Of a stretch of 64,000 nucleotides of DNA, positions 35,647 to 44,370 are shown piece after piece. Below the pieces are notes generated by a model. That model was not told the DNA's origin. It saw only the letters and a program-made list of their open reading frames with translations, and did not search any database. The translations under genes were made by a program, and so were the position numbers. The DNA is from Methylocella tundrae. Lineage in GTDB: Bacteria; Pseudomonadota; Alphaproteobacteria; Rhizobiales; Beijerinckiaceae. Location: contig NZ_CP139089.1 of NCBI RefSeq assembly GCF_038024855.1, positions 2,266,501 through 2,330,500 on the forward strand. The letters are read 5' to 3'. Positions within the stretch are counted from its first letter, which is position 1, and each line of letters begins with the position of its first letter.

Positions 35647-36361
35647 AATCCTGGCCTCGCTCTTTCCCCAAGGCCATGATGTCGTGGTCGACGATGAAGG
35701 GCTTGTCTTCGGTTCGGGGCCTTCAGAAAACGGCGCCCGCACTGAAGTGATCGGCATTGCGCACAGGGCCGCGCTCGGCGTCGACGGCGCGGTGAAATTG
35801 GCGCGAAAGGTGCTGGCGGTCATCGAGGCGGGCCACACGGGGCCCCTGCTCGTTCTCGTCGACAGCGACAGCCAGCGCATGAGCAAGCGCGACGAGATGC
35901 TGGGCCTCAGCGAATATCTCGCGCATCTGTCAAAAAGCCTCATTCTCGCTGATCTCCGCGGCATAGCGACGATCGGCCTGCTCTATGGCCACACCGCCGC
36001 AGGCGCCTTCATCGCCACCGCGCTTTCGACGCGCGTTCTGGTCGCCCTGCCGGGCGCCGACCCCGAAGTGATGGACCTGCCATCCATGTCGCGCGTGACG
36101 AAGCTTTCAATCGACGTGTTGAAAGAGAAGGCGAAATCGACCCCCGTCTTTGCGCCGGGGCTCGATAATCTCGCGCAGACCGGCGCCGTGCTCGAAAGCT
36201 GGGACCCGAATAAATCGCTTGCCGCGCAGCTATCGGAGCTGCTTCAACGCCAACCGACCGCCGGCGATCACCGCGACGCCCTCGGCAAGGCGCGCGGCGG
36301 GAGACCCAAAGCCGCGGACATAGCGTTGCGCGTCCAGTCCCTCGCGGCCAGCGATGTCTGA
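35633..36361 (+). CDS. mdcE: Malonate decarboxylase gamma subunit
   Basis: A 242-residue carboxyltransferase-fold partner of MdcD. Recognisable parts are LVLVDSDSQRMSKRDEMLGLSEYLAHL, YGHTAAGAFIATAL and MDLPSMSRVTKLSIDVLKE. The ATG at 35633 has AGGAGAAA upstream and overlaps mdcD. The stop overlaps mdcG by 8 bases, so the two catalytic subunits and the activation enzymes are translated from one coupled message. Confidence 0.95.
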   Translation: MTPDEILASLFPQGHDVVVDDEGLVFGSGPSENGARTEVIGIAHRAALGVDGAVKLARKVLAVIEAGHTGPLLVLVDSDSQRMSKRDEMLGLSEYLAHLSKSLILADLRGIATIGLLYGHTAAGAFIATALSTRVLVALPGADPEVMDLPSMSRVTKLSIDVLKEKAKSTPVFAPGLDNLAQTGAVLESWDPNKSLAAQLSELLQRQPTAGDHRDALGKARGGRPKAADIALRVQSLAASDV

Positions 36362-37076
36362 TCGTTTGTTCGCGGCGTGGGGAACGCCAGCTTCGCCCGC
36401 GCGCCACGCGCTGCTTCGCGTCGAGGCGCAAGCTTACGCCTTGATGCTCGCCGAGCGGCCGGACCTCACGGACCCGCTCTTAAAAGATTGGGTGCTGGCG
36501 GACCGCCCGCTGATCGCCCGCCGCCGCGCGCCTTGCGACGCAAGAGACCTCGTTCCGGCCGGCATTCCGTTGCCGCCCGCGCATGGCAAGAAGCGCATCG
36601 CCTTGCAACTCGCGCCCGGCGCGATTTTGAGCCTTGAGCCGCCGCCGCTCCTCGCCGATTGCGCAGCCTTCGCGCCAGCAGGGTGGCGCCCGGCGATCGA
36701 GGCGATCTTCCACTTTTGCAATGGCGTTGGCGTTGAGCCGCGCGTTTTCGGCGCCCTTGCCTGGTCCGCCCTGACAGGCCTCGATTATTTGAGCCCCTCC
36801 TCCGACCTCGATCTTCTTTTCGCCGTCGCGCCCGACGCTGACGTCGCGGCGCTGCTTGAAGGGCTGGCGCGGATCGAGGCCGGCGCTCCCATGCGGCTCG
36901 ACGGAGAGATCCTCCGGCTCGATGCGGGCTTGGCGGCAAACTGGCGCGAACTCGCCGCTGGAGCCGAAGAAATCCTGGTCAAGACCATCAAAGACGTCGC
37001 TCTATGGCCGCGGCGCGCATTCCTTACTCCGGGCGTCGCGACTCGGGGAGCGCGAGACTGGCGCGCCGCCTCGTGA
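36354..37076 (+). CDS. mdcG: Phosphoribosyl-dephospho-CoA transferase (holo-ACP synthase) MdcG
   Basis: A 240-residue nucleotidyltransferase-fold enzyme that attaches the prosthetic group to apo-MdcC. The catalytic Asp pair is visible in LSPSSDLDLLFAV near residue 150. NGVGVEPRVFGALAWSALTGLDYL and KDVALWPRRAFL are typical of the family. It overlaps mdcE at its start and mdcB at its end (GTGA). Confidence 0.93.
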   Translation: MSDRLFAAWGTPASPARHALLRVEAQAYALMLAERPDLTDPLLKDWVLADRPLIARRRAPCDARDLVPAGIPLPPAHGKKRIALQLAPGAILSLEPPPLLADCAAFAPAGWRPAIEAIFHFCNGVGVEPRVFGALAWSALTGLDYLSPSSDLDLLFAVAPDADVAALLEGLARIEAGAPMRLDGEILRLDAGLAANWRELAAGAEEILVKTIKDVALWPRRAFLTPGVATRGARDWRAAS

Positions 37077-37993
37077 GCGCCGCGCTTGCTCTGCGCGTCA
37101 GCCCGGAAGCGCCCCAAAACCCGGCGAGCGGCGAAAAGGCCGCCTTGACGCCGGAAGCGATCGGCGCGCTCGCCACGGCCTGTCTTCGCCTCGAGGTCGA
37201 CACCTGGCCAAAGCCCGGCCTCGTCAGCCATGTCGATAATGGCAGCCACGCCGATATGGACGCCGCTTTGCTTCATCGCAGCGCGGGTGTTCTTGAACCG
37301 TTTTTTGCGGCGATCGCAAAGGCCGCCGGCGCCGGCGCCGATATGGATCGCCTGCGCGGCGTCGGCATGGCGGCGGAAGCCGAGATGCTGGCGGCGACCG
37401 GCGGCGTCAACACCCATAGAGGCGCGATCTTCGGCCTTGGCCTCCTTTGCGCCGCCGCCGCCTTGCGCAACGCCCGCGAACCAACGCTTGGCGCGACCGT
37501 CAGCCGCCGTTGGGGGCGGGCGATCCACGAGGGCCCCGCCGCGCTGCATAGCCACGGATCGCGGGCCGGCCGCAGATATGGCGCGAGCGGCGCGAGGGGC
37601 GAAGCGGCGACGGGATTTCCAAGCGTTTACATGTTGGGCGCGCCCGCTCTCGACGAAGGCCTAAGGCTTGCGCCGCATGATCTGGAAGCCGCGCGGGTGC
37701 AGGCGATCTTCGCGCTCATCGCTGGCGTCGCGGACACCAATATTCTGCATCGCGGCGGCGCCGAGGGCCTCGCCTTCGCGCAAAGGCGCGCGGCGGAGTT
37801 TCTGGACCGGGGCGGCGTCGGCGCACCAGGCTGGCGCGAAAGCGCCGCCCGCGTCCATGACGAATTTGTCCTTCGCCAGCTCAGCCCCGGCGGTTCGGCT
37901 GATCTGCTGAGCATGAGCCTCTTTGTCCGCGCGGTCGAGCGACCTGCCCGATCCGTGCGGAGCGAATTCGATCATGCGCGCGAGGCGCAATGA
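37073..37993 (+). CDS. mdcB: Triphosphoribosyl-dephospho-CoA synthase MdcB
   Basis: A 306-residue CitG/MdcB enzyme that makes the prosthetic-group precursor from ATP and dephospho-CoA. The core is LEVDTWPKPGLVSHVDNGSH and ATGGVNTHRGAIFGLGLL, with DTNILHRGG late. The start is GTG at 37073 overlapping the mdcG stop; an in-frame ATG at 37004 inside mdcG is less likely. The stretch RAGRRYGASGARGEAATGFP matches the conserved Gly-rich segment before the late helices. It overlaps mdcH by ATGA. Confidence 0.92.
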   Translation: MSAALALRVSPEAPQNPASGEKAALTPEAIGALATACLRLEVDTWPKPGLVSHVDNGSHADMDAALLHRSAGVLEPFFAAIAKAAGAGADMDRLRGVGMAAEAEMLAATGGVNTHRGAIFGLGLLCAAAALRNAREPTLGATVSRRWGRAIHEGPAALHSHGSRAGRRYGASGARGEAATGFPSVYMLGAPALDEGLRLAPHDLEAARVQAIFALIAGVADTNILHRGGAEGLAFAQRRAAEFLDRGGVGAPGWRESAARVHDEFVLRQLSPGGSADLLSMSLFVRAVERPARSVRSEFDHAREAQ

Positions 37994-38931
37994 CGCTCGC
38001 CATCCTCTGCTCGGGCCAGGGAACCCAGCATCGCGACATGTTCGCTCTGACGGCGGACGCGCCGGAAGCCGCCGGCGTCTTCGCGGCAGCGACTGAGGCG
38101 CTCGGCTGCGATCCACGCGCCTTCGTTCATGAAAGCAGCGATGCGACGATGCACGCCAACGCGGCCGGGCAAATTCTTTGCGTGACGCAGGCGCTCGCGG
38201 GCTTCGCGGCTCTCACGTCTGTCGTCGAATCCCTTTCCGGACGCACCACGATCGCGGGCTACAGCATAGGGGAGCTGGCGGCCTGGGGCTGCGCGGGGCT
38301 TTTTACACCGGCGGCGACGATTGATCTTGCTCGGCAACGGGCGGCGATGATGGATGAAGCGGGCGCTCCCGGCGATGGCCTCGCCTTCGTCCGCGGCCTC
38401 CACGGCCAGCGCATCGACGCGCTCTGCGCGCGTCACGCTTGCGCCGTCGCCATCATCAACCCCGGCGAAACCTTTATTCTCGGCGGCGATCGCATTGAAC
38501 TCGGCGCGTTGTGCGATGAGGCGCTGCGCCAGGGAGCCTCCAAGGCGGGCGCGCTCAAAGTCAACGCCGCCTCTCACACCCCCCGCCTCAAAGCCGCCAG
38601 CGCGCGCTATCGCCAAGCTTTAGCGGCAGAGCGGCCGCTGCAACGCCCACCGTCGCGCATACGCCTCATCAGCGGCATTGACGCCGCGGCCGTGCTGAAT
38701 GTCGAAGCGGGGCTCGACAAGCTCGCCGCTCAGATTTCGCAAACGATCGACTGGGCGGCCTGCCTTGAGGCCTGCGTCGAGGCAGGCGTCGATAGATTTA
38801 TCGAGCTTGGCCCCGGCCGGGCGCTAGCGAATATGACGAGCGAGGCCTATCCCAAAATCCCGGCGCGCGGTCTCGAAGATTTCCGCGGTCTTGATGGGGT
38901 CAGAGCCTGGCTCGCGAAAAGTCAGGGCTGA
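37990..38931 (+). CDS. mdcH: Malonate decarboxylase epsilon subunit (malonyl-CoA:ACP transacylase) MdcH
   Basis: A 313-residue acyltransferase of the FabD type that loads malonate from malonyl-CoA onto the carrier. The oxyanion motif CSGQGTQHRDM and the nucleophile motif AGYSIGELAAWG are intact, and ASHTPRLKAASARY and FIELGPGRALANM follow in the usual order. Last gene of the mdc series; its ATG overlaps the mdcB stop. Confidence 0.94.
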   Translation: MTLAILCSGQGTQHRDMFALTADAPEAAGVFAAATEALGCDPRAFVHESSDATMHANAAGQILCVTQALAGFAALTSVVESLSGRTTIAGYSIGELAAWGCAGLFTPAATIDLARQRAAMMDEAGAPGDGLAFVRGLHGQRIDALCARHACAVAIINPGETFILGGDRIELGALCDEALRQGASKAGALKVNAASHTPRLKAASARYRQALAAERPLQRPPSRIRLISGIDAAAVLNVEAGLDKLAAQISQTIDWAACLEACVEAGVDRFIELGPGRALANMTSEAYPKIPARGLEDFRGLDGVRAWLAKSQG

Positions 38932-38952
38932 CAGGGCGCTGTCTTGCTTTTT
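38930..38952 (+). terminator. Possible terminator after mdcH
   Basis: A short GACAG/CTGTC stem with a GGCG loop overlaps the mdcH stop and is followed by TTGCTTTTT. The stem is only 5 bp, so support is weak, but the position suits the end of the mdc series. Confidence 0.35.
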
Positions 38953-39095
38953 AAGGCGAGAACCCACATTTGTTTGGAGGCGGGAACAGATATGGCGAAG
39001 TTGCCTGTCCCCGTTTATACGTTCAAAATCAAAAAATATCGGCGGCGCGCATCCGGCGTCCACAAGACCGATGAGACCGCTTGGAGGAGATGAAA

Positions 39096-39929
39096 ATGCG
39101 GGCATTTTTCGCGCCAAGGGCCGTTGCTTCCTTCGGCTTTGCGGTGGCGGCGTTGACGGCCGCCTTCATGGCCTCGCCTCCCGCGCGGGCGGCGGCGGGC
39201 GATGATCCGGCGGAGCGGGAAGCCCGCTGGCAGGACATCGCCAAGACGGTGTTCGGCGATCGCGCGCCGAAGGATGGCGCGGGCGTCATAGAGCTCGGAA
39301 CGTCGCTTCGCGCGGAGGACGCCTCTCTCGTGCCGATGACCGTCACACTCCCCGGCAAAGAGCCGATCAAAGGCATGTATCTCATCATCGACGACAATCC
39401 CTCGCCCGTCGCCGCGCATTTCATCTTCGGACCCGCCGCCGATCCCCGCGAAATCAAGCTTCGCGTGCGCGTCAACACCTACACGAATGTCCATGCCATA
39501 GCGGAAACGGCGGACGGCGGACTTTACGAGGCCGTCAGGTTCATCAAGGCGGCGGGCGGATGCTCCGCGCCGATGGGCATGTCCAATGAAGAAGCGATGA
39601 AGGACATAGGCGACATCCGACTGAAATTCCCGCCGGACGCCGCGCCGGGCAAGGCGACGCAAGCGACGCTGATGGTGCGCCATCCAAACTTCAACGGGAT
39701 GCAGATGGATCAGATCAGCCGCATGTATACACCGGCGCGCTATATCCAGTCGATCAGCGTCACGACTGGCGATAAAAAAGTGTTCGACCTTTCAACCGAT
39801 ATTTCGCTCGCCAGCAACCCGGTGATCAGCTTCGGCCTCGTGCCGCAGGGCGAGGTGAAAATCGCGGTCGACGACAGCAACAAAGCCCATTGGGAAAAGA
39901 GTTTTCCCGGGCCGCAGCTGAGCAATTGA
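39096..39929 (+). CDS. Quinoprotein-dehydrogenase-associated SoxYZ-like carrier protein
   Basis: A 277-residue exported protein with a signal peptide (about 1-33, ending ARAAA). It fuses a SoxY-like domain (about 45-165) carrying the conserved Cys in AAGGCSAPMGM with a SoxZ-like domain (KATQATLMVRHPNFNGMQMD to the end). The family is known beside PQQ-dependent alcohol dehydrogenases in methylotrophs; its chemical role is unproven. The ATG at 39096 lies 6 bases after GGAGGAG. It is followed 11 bp later by a CXXCW protein gene. No dehydrogenase gene is in the window. Confidence 0.88.
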   Translation: MRAFFAPRAVASFGFAVAALTAAFMASPPARAAAGDDPAEREARWQDIAKTVFGDRAPKDGAGVIELGTSLRAEDASLVPMTVTLPGKEPIKGMYLIIDDNPSPVAAHFIFGPAADPREIKLRVRVNTYTNVHAIAETADGGLYEAVRFIKAAGGCSAPMGMSNEEAMKDIGDIRLKFPPDAAPGKATQATLMVRHPNFNGMQMDQISRMYTPARYIQSISVTTGDKKVFDLSTDISLASNPVISFGLVPQGEVKIAVDDSNKAHWEKSFPGPQLSN

Positions 39930-39940
39930 GATCGGCGAAC

Positions 39941-40516
39941 ATGCGCCATTTCACTGCGATTGCTTTCGGCCTCGCCTTGATCGCCGCGGCGCCGGCCGAC
40001 AGTCCTGGCCATGTGCCGGAGCCAACCGGCCTGTGGCAGGGGCCGATGCACGGTTATACGCCGAACACGGTCGAAGGCGCGAGCGTCCTCGACACCGCGG
40101 CTCTGACCAGGCTCCTCGCTGAAAAAAAGCCCGTGCTGATCGATGTCGCGCTCGCCGACAAGAAGCCGCCATCCATGTCCGATTCGACGCCATGGATGCC
40201 GGCGCACAGGTCGATCCCGGGCGCTGTGTGGATGCCGGGCGCTGGCGGCGGATCGTCCGACGCGCCCTTTGCAGACGCATTCGCCCGCCGCATCGCGGAT
40301 CTGACGGGCGGAGATCTGTCGCGCCCTATCGTCACCTTCTGCCATCCCGAATGCTGGGGCAGCTGGAACGCCGCCAAACGTCTGGTCGGGCTCGGCTACA
40401 AAGAGGTTTACTGGTACCCGGAAGGACTGGAGGGCTGGCAGGCCGAGCGCGACCCCGCCACCGTCAAGGCCGATCCGGTCTGGGCGGAGGCGGACCCGGC
40501 AGATCAGCCGCGATAA
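39941..40516 (+). CDS. PQQ-dependent catabolism-associated CXXCW motif protein (rhodanese-like)
   Basis: A 191-residue exported protein with a short signal peptide (about 1-20). It has a rhodanese-like fold with the family motif as FCHPECWGSWNAAKR, followed by GYKEVYWYPEGLEGWQ; the two Cys are separated by three residues. The family is named for its association with PQQ-dependent catabolism; its function is unknown, perhaps redox maintenance or sulfur transfer. The start at 39941 gives a normal signal peptide. It is linked to the SoxYZ-like gene. Confidence 0.88.
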   Translation: MRHFTAIAFGLALIAAAPADSPGHVPEPTGLWQGPMHGYTPNTVEGASVLDTAALTRLLAEKKPVLIDVALADKKPPSMSDSTPWMPAHRSIPGAVWMPGAGGGSSDAPFADAFARRIADLTGGDLSRPIVTFCHPECWGSWNAAKRLVGLGYKEVYWYPEGLEGWQAERDPATVKADPVWAEADPADQPR

Positions 40517-40601
40517 CCGACGGCGCGGCTGCAATCAGGGGCCCTCGGGCGGATGGCGCCCGCGGCCGCCAGGTCGAGGATCAGCCCAAAGGGGTTAAGC
40601 C

Positions 40602-40991
40602 ATGCTCAGTCGCCGCGCTTTGCTTGCCGCCTCGATCGCCGCTCTCAGCTTCCGCGCGGCTCTCGCCGGAGGGCCGCCAACGCCCTTCGATCAAAGCGCT
40701 TTTGAAGCGGCGCAAAAGGCGGGCAAGCCGATCCTCGTGGAAATCACCGCGCCTTGGTGTCCAGTGTGCGCGGCGCAAAAGCCGATCATCGAAAAGCTGC
40801 GCACGGATCCGCGCTTCAAGGAACTCGAGATTTTCAACGTAGATTTCGACACGCAAAAGGAGCTGATGCGCCGCTTTGGCGCGCATCTGCAAAGCACGTT
40901 GATCTGCTTCAAGGGGACGCAGGAGACAGGCCGCTCCATTGGCGAGACGCAAGCCGAATGGATCGAGCAACTCCTTGAAAAGACGCTTTAG
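40602..40991 (+). CDS. Periplasmic thioredoxin-like protein
   Basis: A 129-residue exported thioredoxin-fold protein. A signal peptide of about 22 residues (LLAASIAALSFRAALAG) precedes the active site APWCPVCAAQKP near residue 50 and the late PTL-like STLICFKG. It differs from cytoplasmic thioredoxin (WCGPC) and resembles thiol reductants of periplasmic partners. With the two preceding genes it forms a trio on one strand (86-bp gap). A redox partnership with their Cys residues is an inference. Confidence 0.88.
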   Translation: MLSRRALLAASIAALSFRAALAGGPPTPFDQSAFEAAQKAGKPILVEITAPWCPVCAAQKPIIEKLRTDPRFKELEIFNVDFDTQKELMRRFGAHLQSTLICFKGTQETGRSIGETQAEWIEQLLEKTL

Positions 40992-41272
40992 CTGGATGCG
41001 TCCCGACGAAAGCGGCGCGCCCGGCGCCGCGATGAGCATGGGCTGGCCGGAGCTGACGGCGCGCTCGCTCTGCTGGCATGGCGCCTCAACCTGCGTCCTC
41101 GGCGTTTTTCAACCCGCTGATTACCCATTCGCGTCAAGACTTTGAAAAAACGGCGGGATATACTGAATATTGCGCCGCTGATCCTTGGCGAATCGCAAAA
41201 TATTCGATTCGATATCTAACGCTTATTGAACTTTATTCATATTTATTAGTCATTCGTATTCGTGAGGCTGCT

Positions 41273-42448
41273 ATGCTGTCAATTTGGCGGCGCAAAAAGA
41301 CGCGCCCGGTCATCTGCATGCTCGAGACCTATTCATGCGTTGGCGGCCTGCAGAATTTCAACCGGCGAGTGCTGGTCAATGTAGCGTCGCGCTCACGCGA
41401 TGGCCGGCAAAAGCAGTCCGCGCTTGCAATATTGGCTGGCGACGACGGGGTCGAGATTCCAACCTTCGACGGGCTCGATATTGCGACGCCCAAAGGACGG
41501 TGGCGATTTTTCATCGCGTCCGTTTGGGCCGGAGTCATGGAAGCCGATATTCTGGTTCTGGGCCTTATCAATCTGCTTCCCATCGCCGTAGCGGTCCGAC
41601 TATTTCGCCCCAAACTGCCGATTTTGCTGTTCGTGCATGGAGACGATGTATGGAATCAGCAAATCCACCGCAAGAAGCGTTTCTACGAAACGCCGTTGAT
41701 CGGCGTGCTGACGCGGATCGCCTCGGTTAGCCAGTTCACGGCAGATGTCATGGCGCGGGAATTTCATGTCGCGCCAGAAAAATTCAGGGTGCTGCCGAAC
41801 GCGGTCGATCCGTTGGAAGGCGCGGCCGCCGCTTCCGCCGGGCAGCCTCTCACAATTTTGACGGTCTCCCGTCTCGGCTCCGCCGATCGCGAGAAAAACG
41901 TCGGCTTGATGATCACCGCCGTGGCCGCTCTGAAAGAGAGACTGCCAGGCGTCAGATATGAGATCGTGGGCGACGGCACCCTACGGCCCGAGCTTGAAGC
42001 GATGGCGAGGGGACTGGGTCTTGACGACAATGTCACATTTCACGGGCGTCTCGACGATCAGGATTTGCAAAAGGCCTACGCGCGGGCCTCGGTCTTCGCC
42101 ATGCCGTCCAACAAGGAGGGATTCGGCATTGTCTATCTCGAGGCGTGGCAACACGGTTTGCCGGTCATCTGCAGTTCGGTTGGCGCGCCAAGTGAAATCA
42201 TATCGGATGGCGTTGATGGATACGTCATCGATCCGACCAATGTTCCAGCGTTGGCGGATCGGCTCCACGACCTGCTGACGCAGCCCGGGCTGGCGAAGGC
42301 GATGGGCGAACGCGGCCGTCAGAAGGTCGAGCGGAAATATCTCAACACGAATTTTCGCCTTCACCTCGAGGCCATCCTGGAGGAATTGTCCAGCGATGCG
42401 CTCCAGCACGAATTTGCTTCAGACGGAAAGGTGTCATTGCAGCCTTGA
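41273..42448 (+). CDS. Glycosyltransferase family 4 protein
   Basis: A 391-residue GT-B glycosyltransferase. The N-terminal domain shows LETYSCVGGLQNFNRRV (donor-side Gly loop). The C-terminal domain has ILTVSRLGSADREKNVGLMI, YEIVGDGTLRPELE and the E-x7-E motif SNKEGFGIVYLEAWQHGLPVI. It probably adds a hexose to a lipid-linked or polysaccharide acceptor. It is convergent with the sugar phosphotransferase gene, and together they suggest exopolysaccharide synthesis. The 281-bp leader before it is AT-rich compared with the window. Confidence 0.9.
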   Translation: MLSIWRRKKTRPVICMLETYSCVGGLQNFNRRVLVNVASRSRDGRQKQSALAILAGDDGVEIPTFDGLDIATPKGRWRFFIASVWAGVMEADILVLGLINLLPIAVAVRLFRPKLPILLFVHGDDVWNQQIHRKKRFYETPLIGVLTRIASVSQFTADVMAREFHVAPEKFRVLPNAVDPLEGAAAASAGQPLTILTVSRLGSADREKNVGLMITAVAALKERLPGVRYEIVGDGTLRPELEAMARGLGLDDNVTFHGRLDDQDLQKAYARASVFAMPSNKEGFGIVYLEAWQHGLPVICSSVGAPSEIISDGVDGYVIDPTNVPALADRLHDLLTQPGLAKAMGERGRQKVERKYLNTNFRLHLEAILEELSSDALQHEFASDGKVSLQP

Positions 42449-42538
42449 ACGCGATGGGCGCGATAGCGTGAGGACTGAAGCGGCCTCTTCTATGCCACGC
42501 GCCTCGCGTCCGTGGCTATCCCGACTCATTCGTTCGTC

Positions 42539-42611
42539 GCGGAATCGCATTCCTCTCTTTAAGCGTTTGTATTAACGCGCGTTATTGGTCCGAAGAGCCT
42601 GCAACTTCCGG
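42539..42611 (-). repeat. Dispersed palindromic repeat, copy C (reverse orientation)
   Basis: Read on the minus strand, this stretch follows copy A at 10364 almost word for word: a GGAAGTTGCA-like first hairpin, TCGGACC, GCGTTAATACAAA, CTTAAAGAG and GGAATGCGATTCC at the end. Hairpin arms carry several mismatches. It lies between the convergent glycosyltransferase and sugar transferase genes. Confidence 0.6.
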
Positions 42612-42639
42612 CATCGCGCTGCGGAATAAAGCAATCTGG

Positions 42640-44094
42640 TCAGAATGCGTTTTCACTATGAATCTCGCGCAGGATGGTCATGACGCCAATCTTGATATCG
42701 AAAAGCACAGACCAATTGTCGATATAAAACAGATCGCAGCGCACGCGGTTCTCTACCTGTTCGATGGTTGTCGTCTCGCCGCGCCAGCCATTGACCTGCG
42801 CCCAGCCGGTAATGCCAGGCTTGACGCGATGACGTAGCGCATATTGTTGCACCACATCCGCGAACAGCCGATCGGCCGCCTTGGTGTTTGGCGCATGTGG
42901 TCGTGGTCCGACCAACGACATCGTGCCATTCATCACATTGAAAAGTTGCGGCAGCTCGTCAAGACTGGATTTGCGCAGCCATTTTCCAACCCGCGTGATG
43001 CGTGGATCGTCGCGCTTCGTTTGGCGATCCGCCATGACATCCGTCATATCCGCATACATGGTGCGAAATTTATAGCAGACGAACATCCTGTTGTTGAAAC
43101 CGAGGCGAGGTTGGCGGAACAGGATCGGTCCGGGGCTGTCGAGCCGGATGATCAAAGCGAGCATGGCAAACAGAGGCGAAAGAAAAATGAGGGCCAGCCC
43201 GCCGACGGCATAGTCGAAACAGAGCTTCTTCGCGGCCCGCCAGTCCTTCAGAGGATTTTCGCCGATCGAGATGACCGGGTTCGAGCCGACGACGCGGAAC
43301 TGATGTCCGCGATAGGCGAGGCCGGCAAGGTCCGTGGTGAGGCAGACATCCGCGACCGTGCTGCTCAATTGCTCCAATACATCCGATATGCGCTGCGCCG
43401 CGCTGAGCGGCAGCGCAACGGCGATCAACTCGATTTTCTCTTCGCGGCTATCGCGCACGAGATCGGCGACCGAACCCCGAACGGCGACATTGGCGTGCGT
43501 CGCAGGGACTCGGCCGGAGCGCAGGCGGTCGTCGTAGATCCCAACGATCTCGAAGGCCTCCGGCTCAGTTCGCAGCCGCTCGATGAATTCACGGCTGAAG
43601 TCGCTGACGGCGACGACGGCGATGCGGCGGCGAAAGCGTCCAGCCTGTATCCAGCGCCGCATCAACGCCGCAAGGGCAAAGCGGAAGCCGGCCAGCGTCA
43701 AAAGCCCCGAAGCCGCGAAGGCGAAGGGAAAGGCGCGAAGCGGCGGCGCCTGCGCATTGGCGAGGAACAGGCAGGCGATCACGGCGCCATCCGCGAAAAC
43801 AACCGCTTTCAGGATCCCCCACATCTGCGTTTGCGCGACGCGCAGGCGATCAATCGCATAGCAGCCCGTCGAGGCGAGGATGGCGCAACCGATCGACGCG
43901 CCGATGATTGCGGCGAGCATGGAAGGACCAGGCAAAGGCGCCTCGAAGCAGGCGGCGAGTCCATTCGCCGCGAGGCAGGCGGCGAAAAGAAAAAGCGCGA
44001 AATCGAGGACGCGCACGATGCCAATAAAGACAGGCGTCGAGAACGGCTTCGCGGCGCGTCTGCCGATCGTGCTTTGGACTAGGCTGACCATCAC
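42640..44094 (-). CDS. Undecaprenyl-phosphate sugar-1-phosphate transferase (WcaJ-type)
   Basis: A 484-residue polyprenyl glycosylphosphotransferase that starts exopolysaccharide repeat synthesis by moving a hexose-1-phosphate to undecaprenyl phosphate. Four or five membrane helices lie in residues 1-150, a CoA-binding-like domain in 155-280, and the catalytic bacterial sugar transferase domain follows a further membrane helix (RLDSPGPILFRQPRLGFNN, YKFRTM, DELPQLFNVMNGTMSLVGPRPH, KPGITGWAQVNGWRGET). No polymerase or flippase genes are in the window. Confidence 0.93.
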   Translation of the reverse strand: MMVSLVQSTIGRRAAKPFSTPVFIGIVRVLDFALFLFAACLAANGLAACFEAPLPGPSMLAAIIGASIGCAILASTGCYAIDRLRVAQTQMWGILKAVVFADGAVIACLFLANAQAPPLRAFPFAFAASGLLTLAGFRFALAALMRRWIQAGRFRRRIAVVAVSDFSREFIERLRTEPEAFEIVGIYDDRLRSGRVPATHANVAVRGSVADLVRDSREEKIELIAVALPLSAAQRISDVLEQLSSTVADVCLTTDLAGLAYRGHQFRVVGSNPVISIGENPLKDWRAAKKLCFDYAVGGLALIFLSPLFAMLALIIRLDSPGPILFRQPRLGFNNRMFVCYKFRTMYADMTDVMADRQTKRDDPRITRVGKWLRKSSLDELPQLFNVMNGTMSLVGPRPHAPNTKAADRLFADVVQQYALRHRVKPGITGWAQVNGWRGETTTIEQVENRVRCDLFYIDNWSVLFDIKIGVMTILREIHSENAF

Positions 44095-44370
44095 TCGATG
44101 TCCTTGGCGCGGAAATAATAAAGCGGCGCAATGCCGGGCGAGCCGAGGCCAGTGCGGATGTCATGCCGTTTGCGGCCGCATGGGGAGTTGAGTTTTGAGC
44201 CTGTGCTGCGCGTCGCCGATATTGCTTCAATGCTTGCGATCGCGGAGACAGTGCTTCAGAAACCTTGCGCGAAGCTGCACATTAAGCGGTCGGTCCATCA
44301 GCCGAGCGACAATACGGGCTGGCAAGCGCAGATAGCTCGCCGCCCCTTAACGCGCCCTGCGAGAAAACCC

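Noticed and set aside
42844..44082. A 412-codon plus-strand frame opposite the sugar transferase
   Set aside because: Charged, repetitive shadow sequence; the minus-strand protein is fully conserved.
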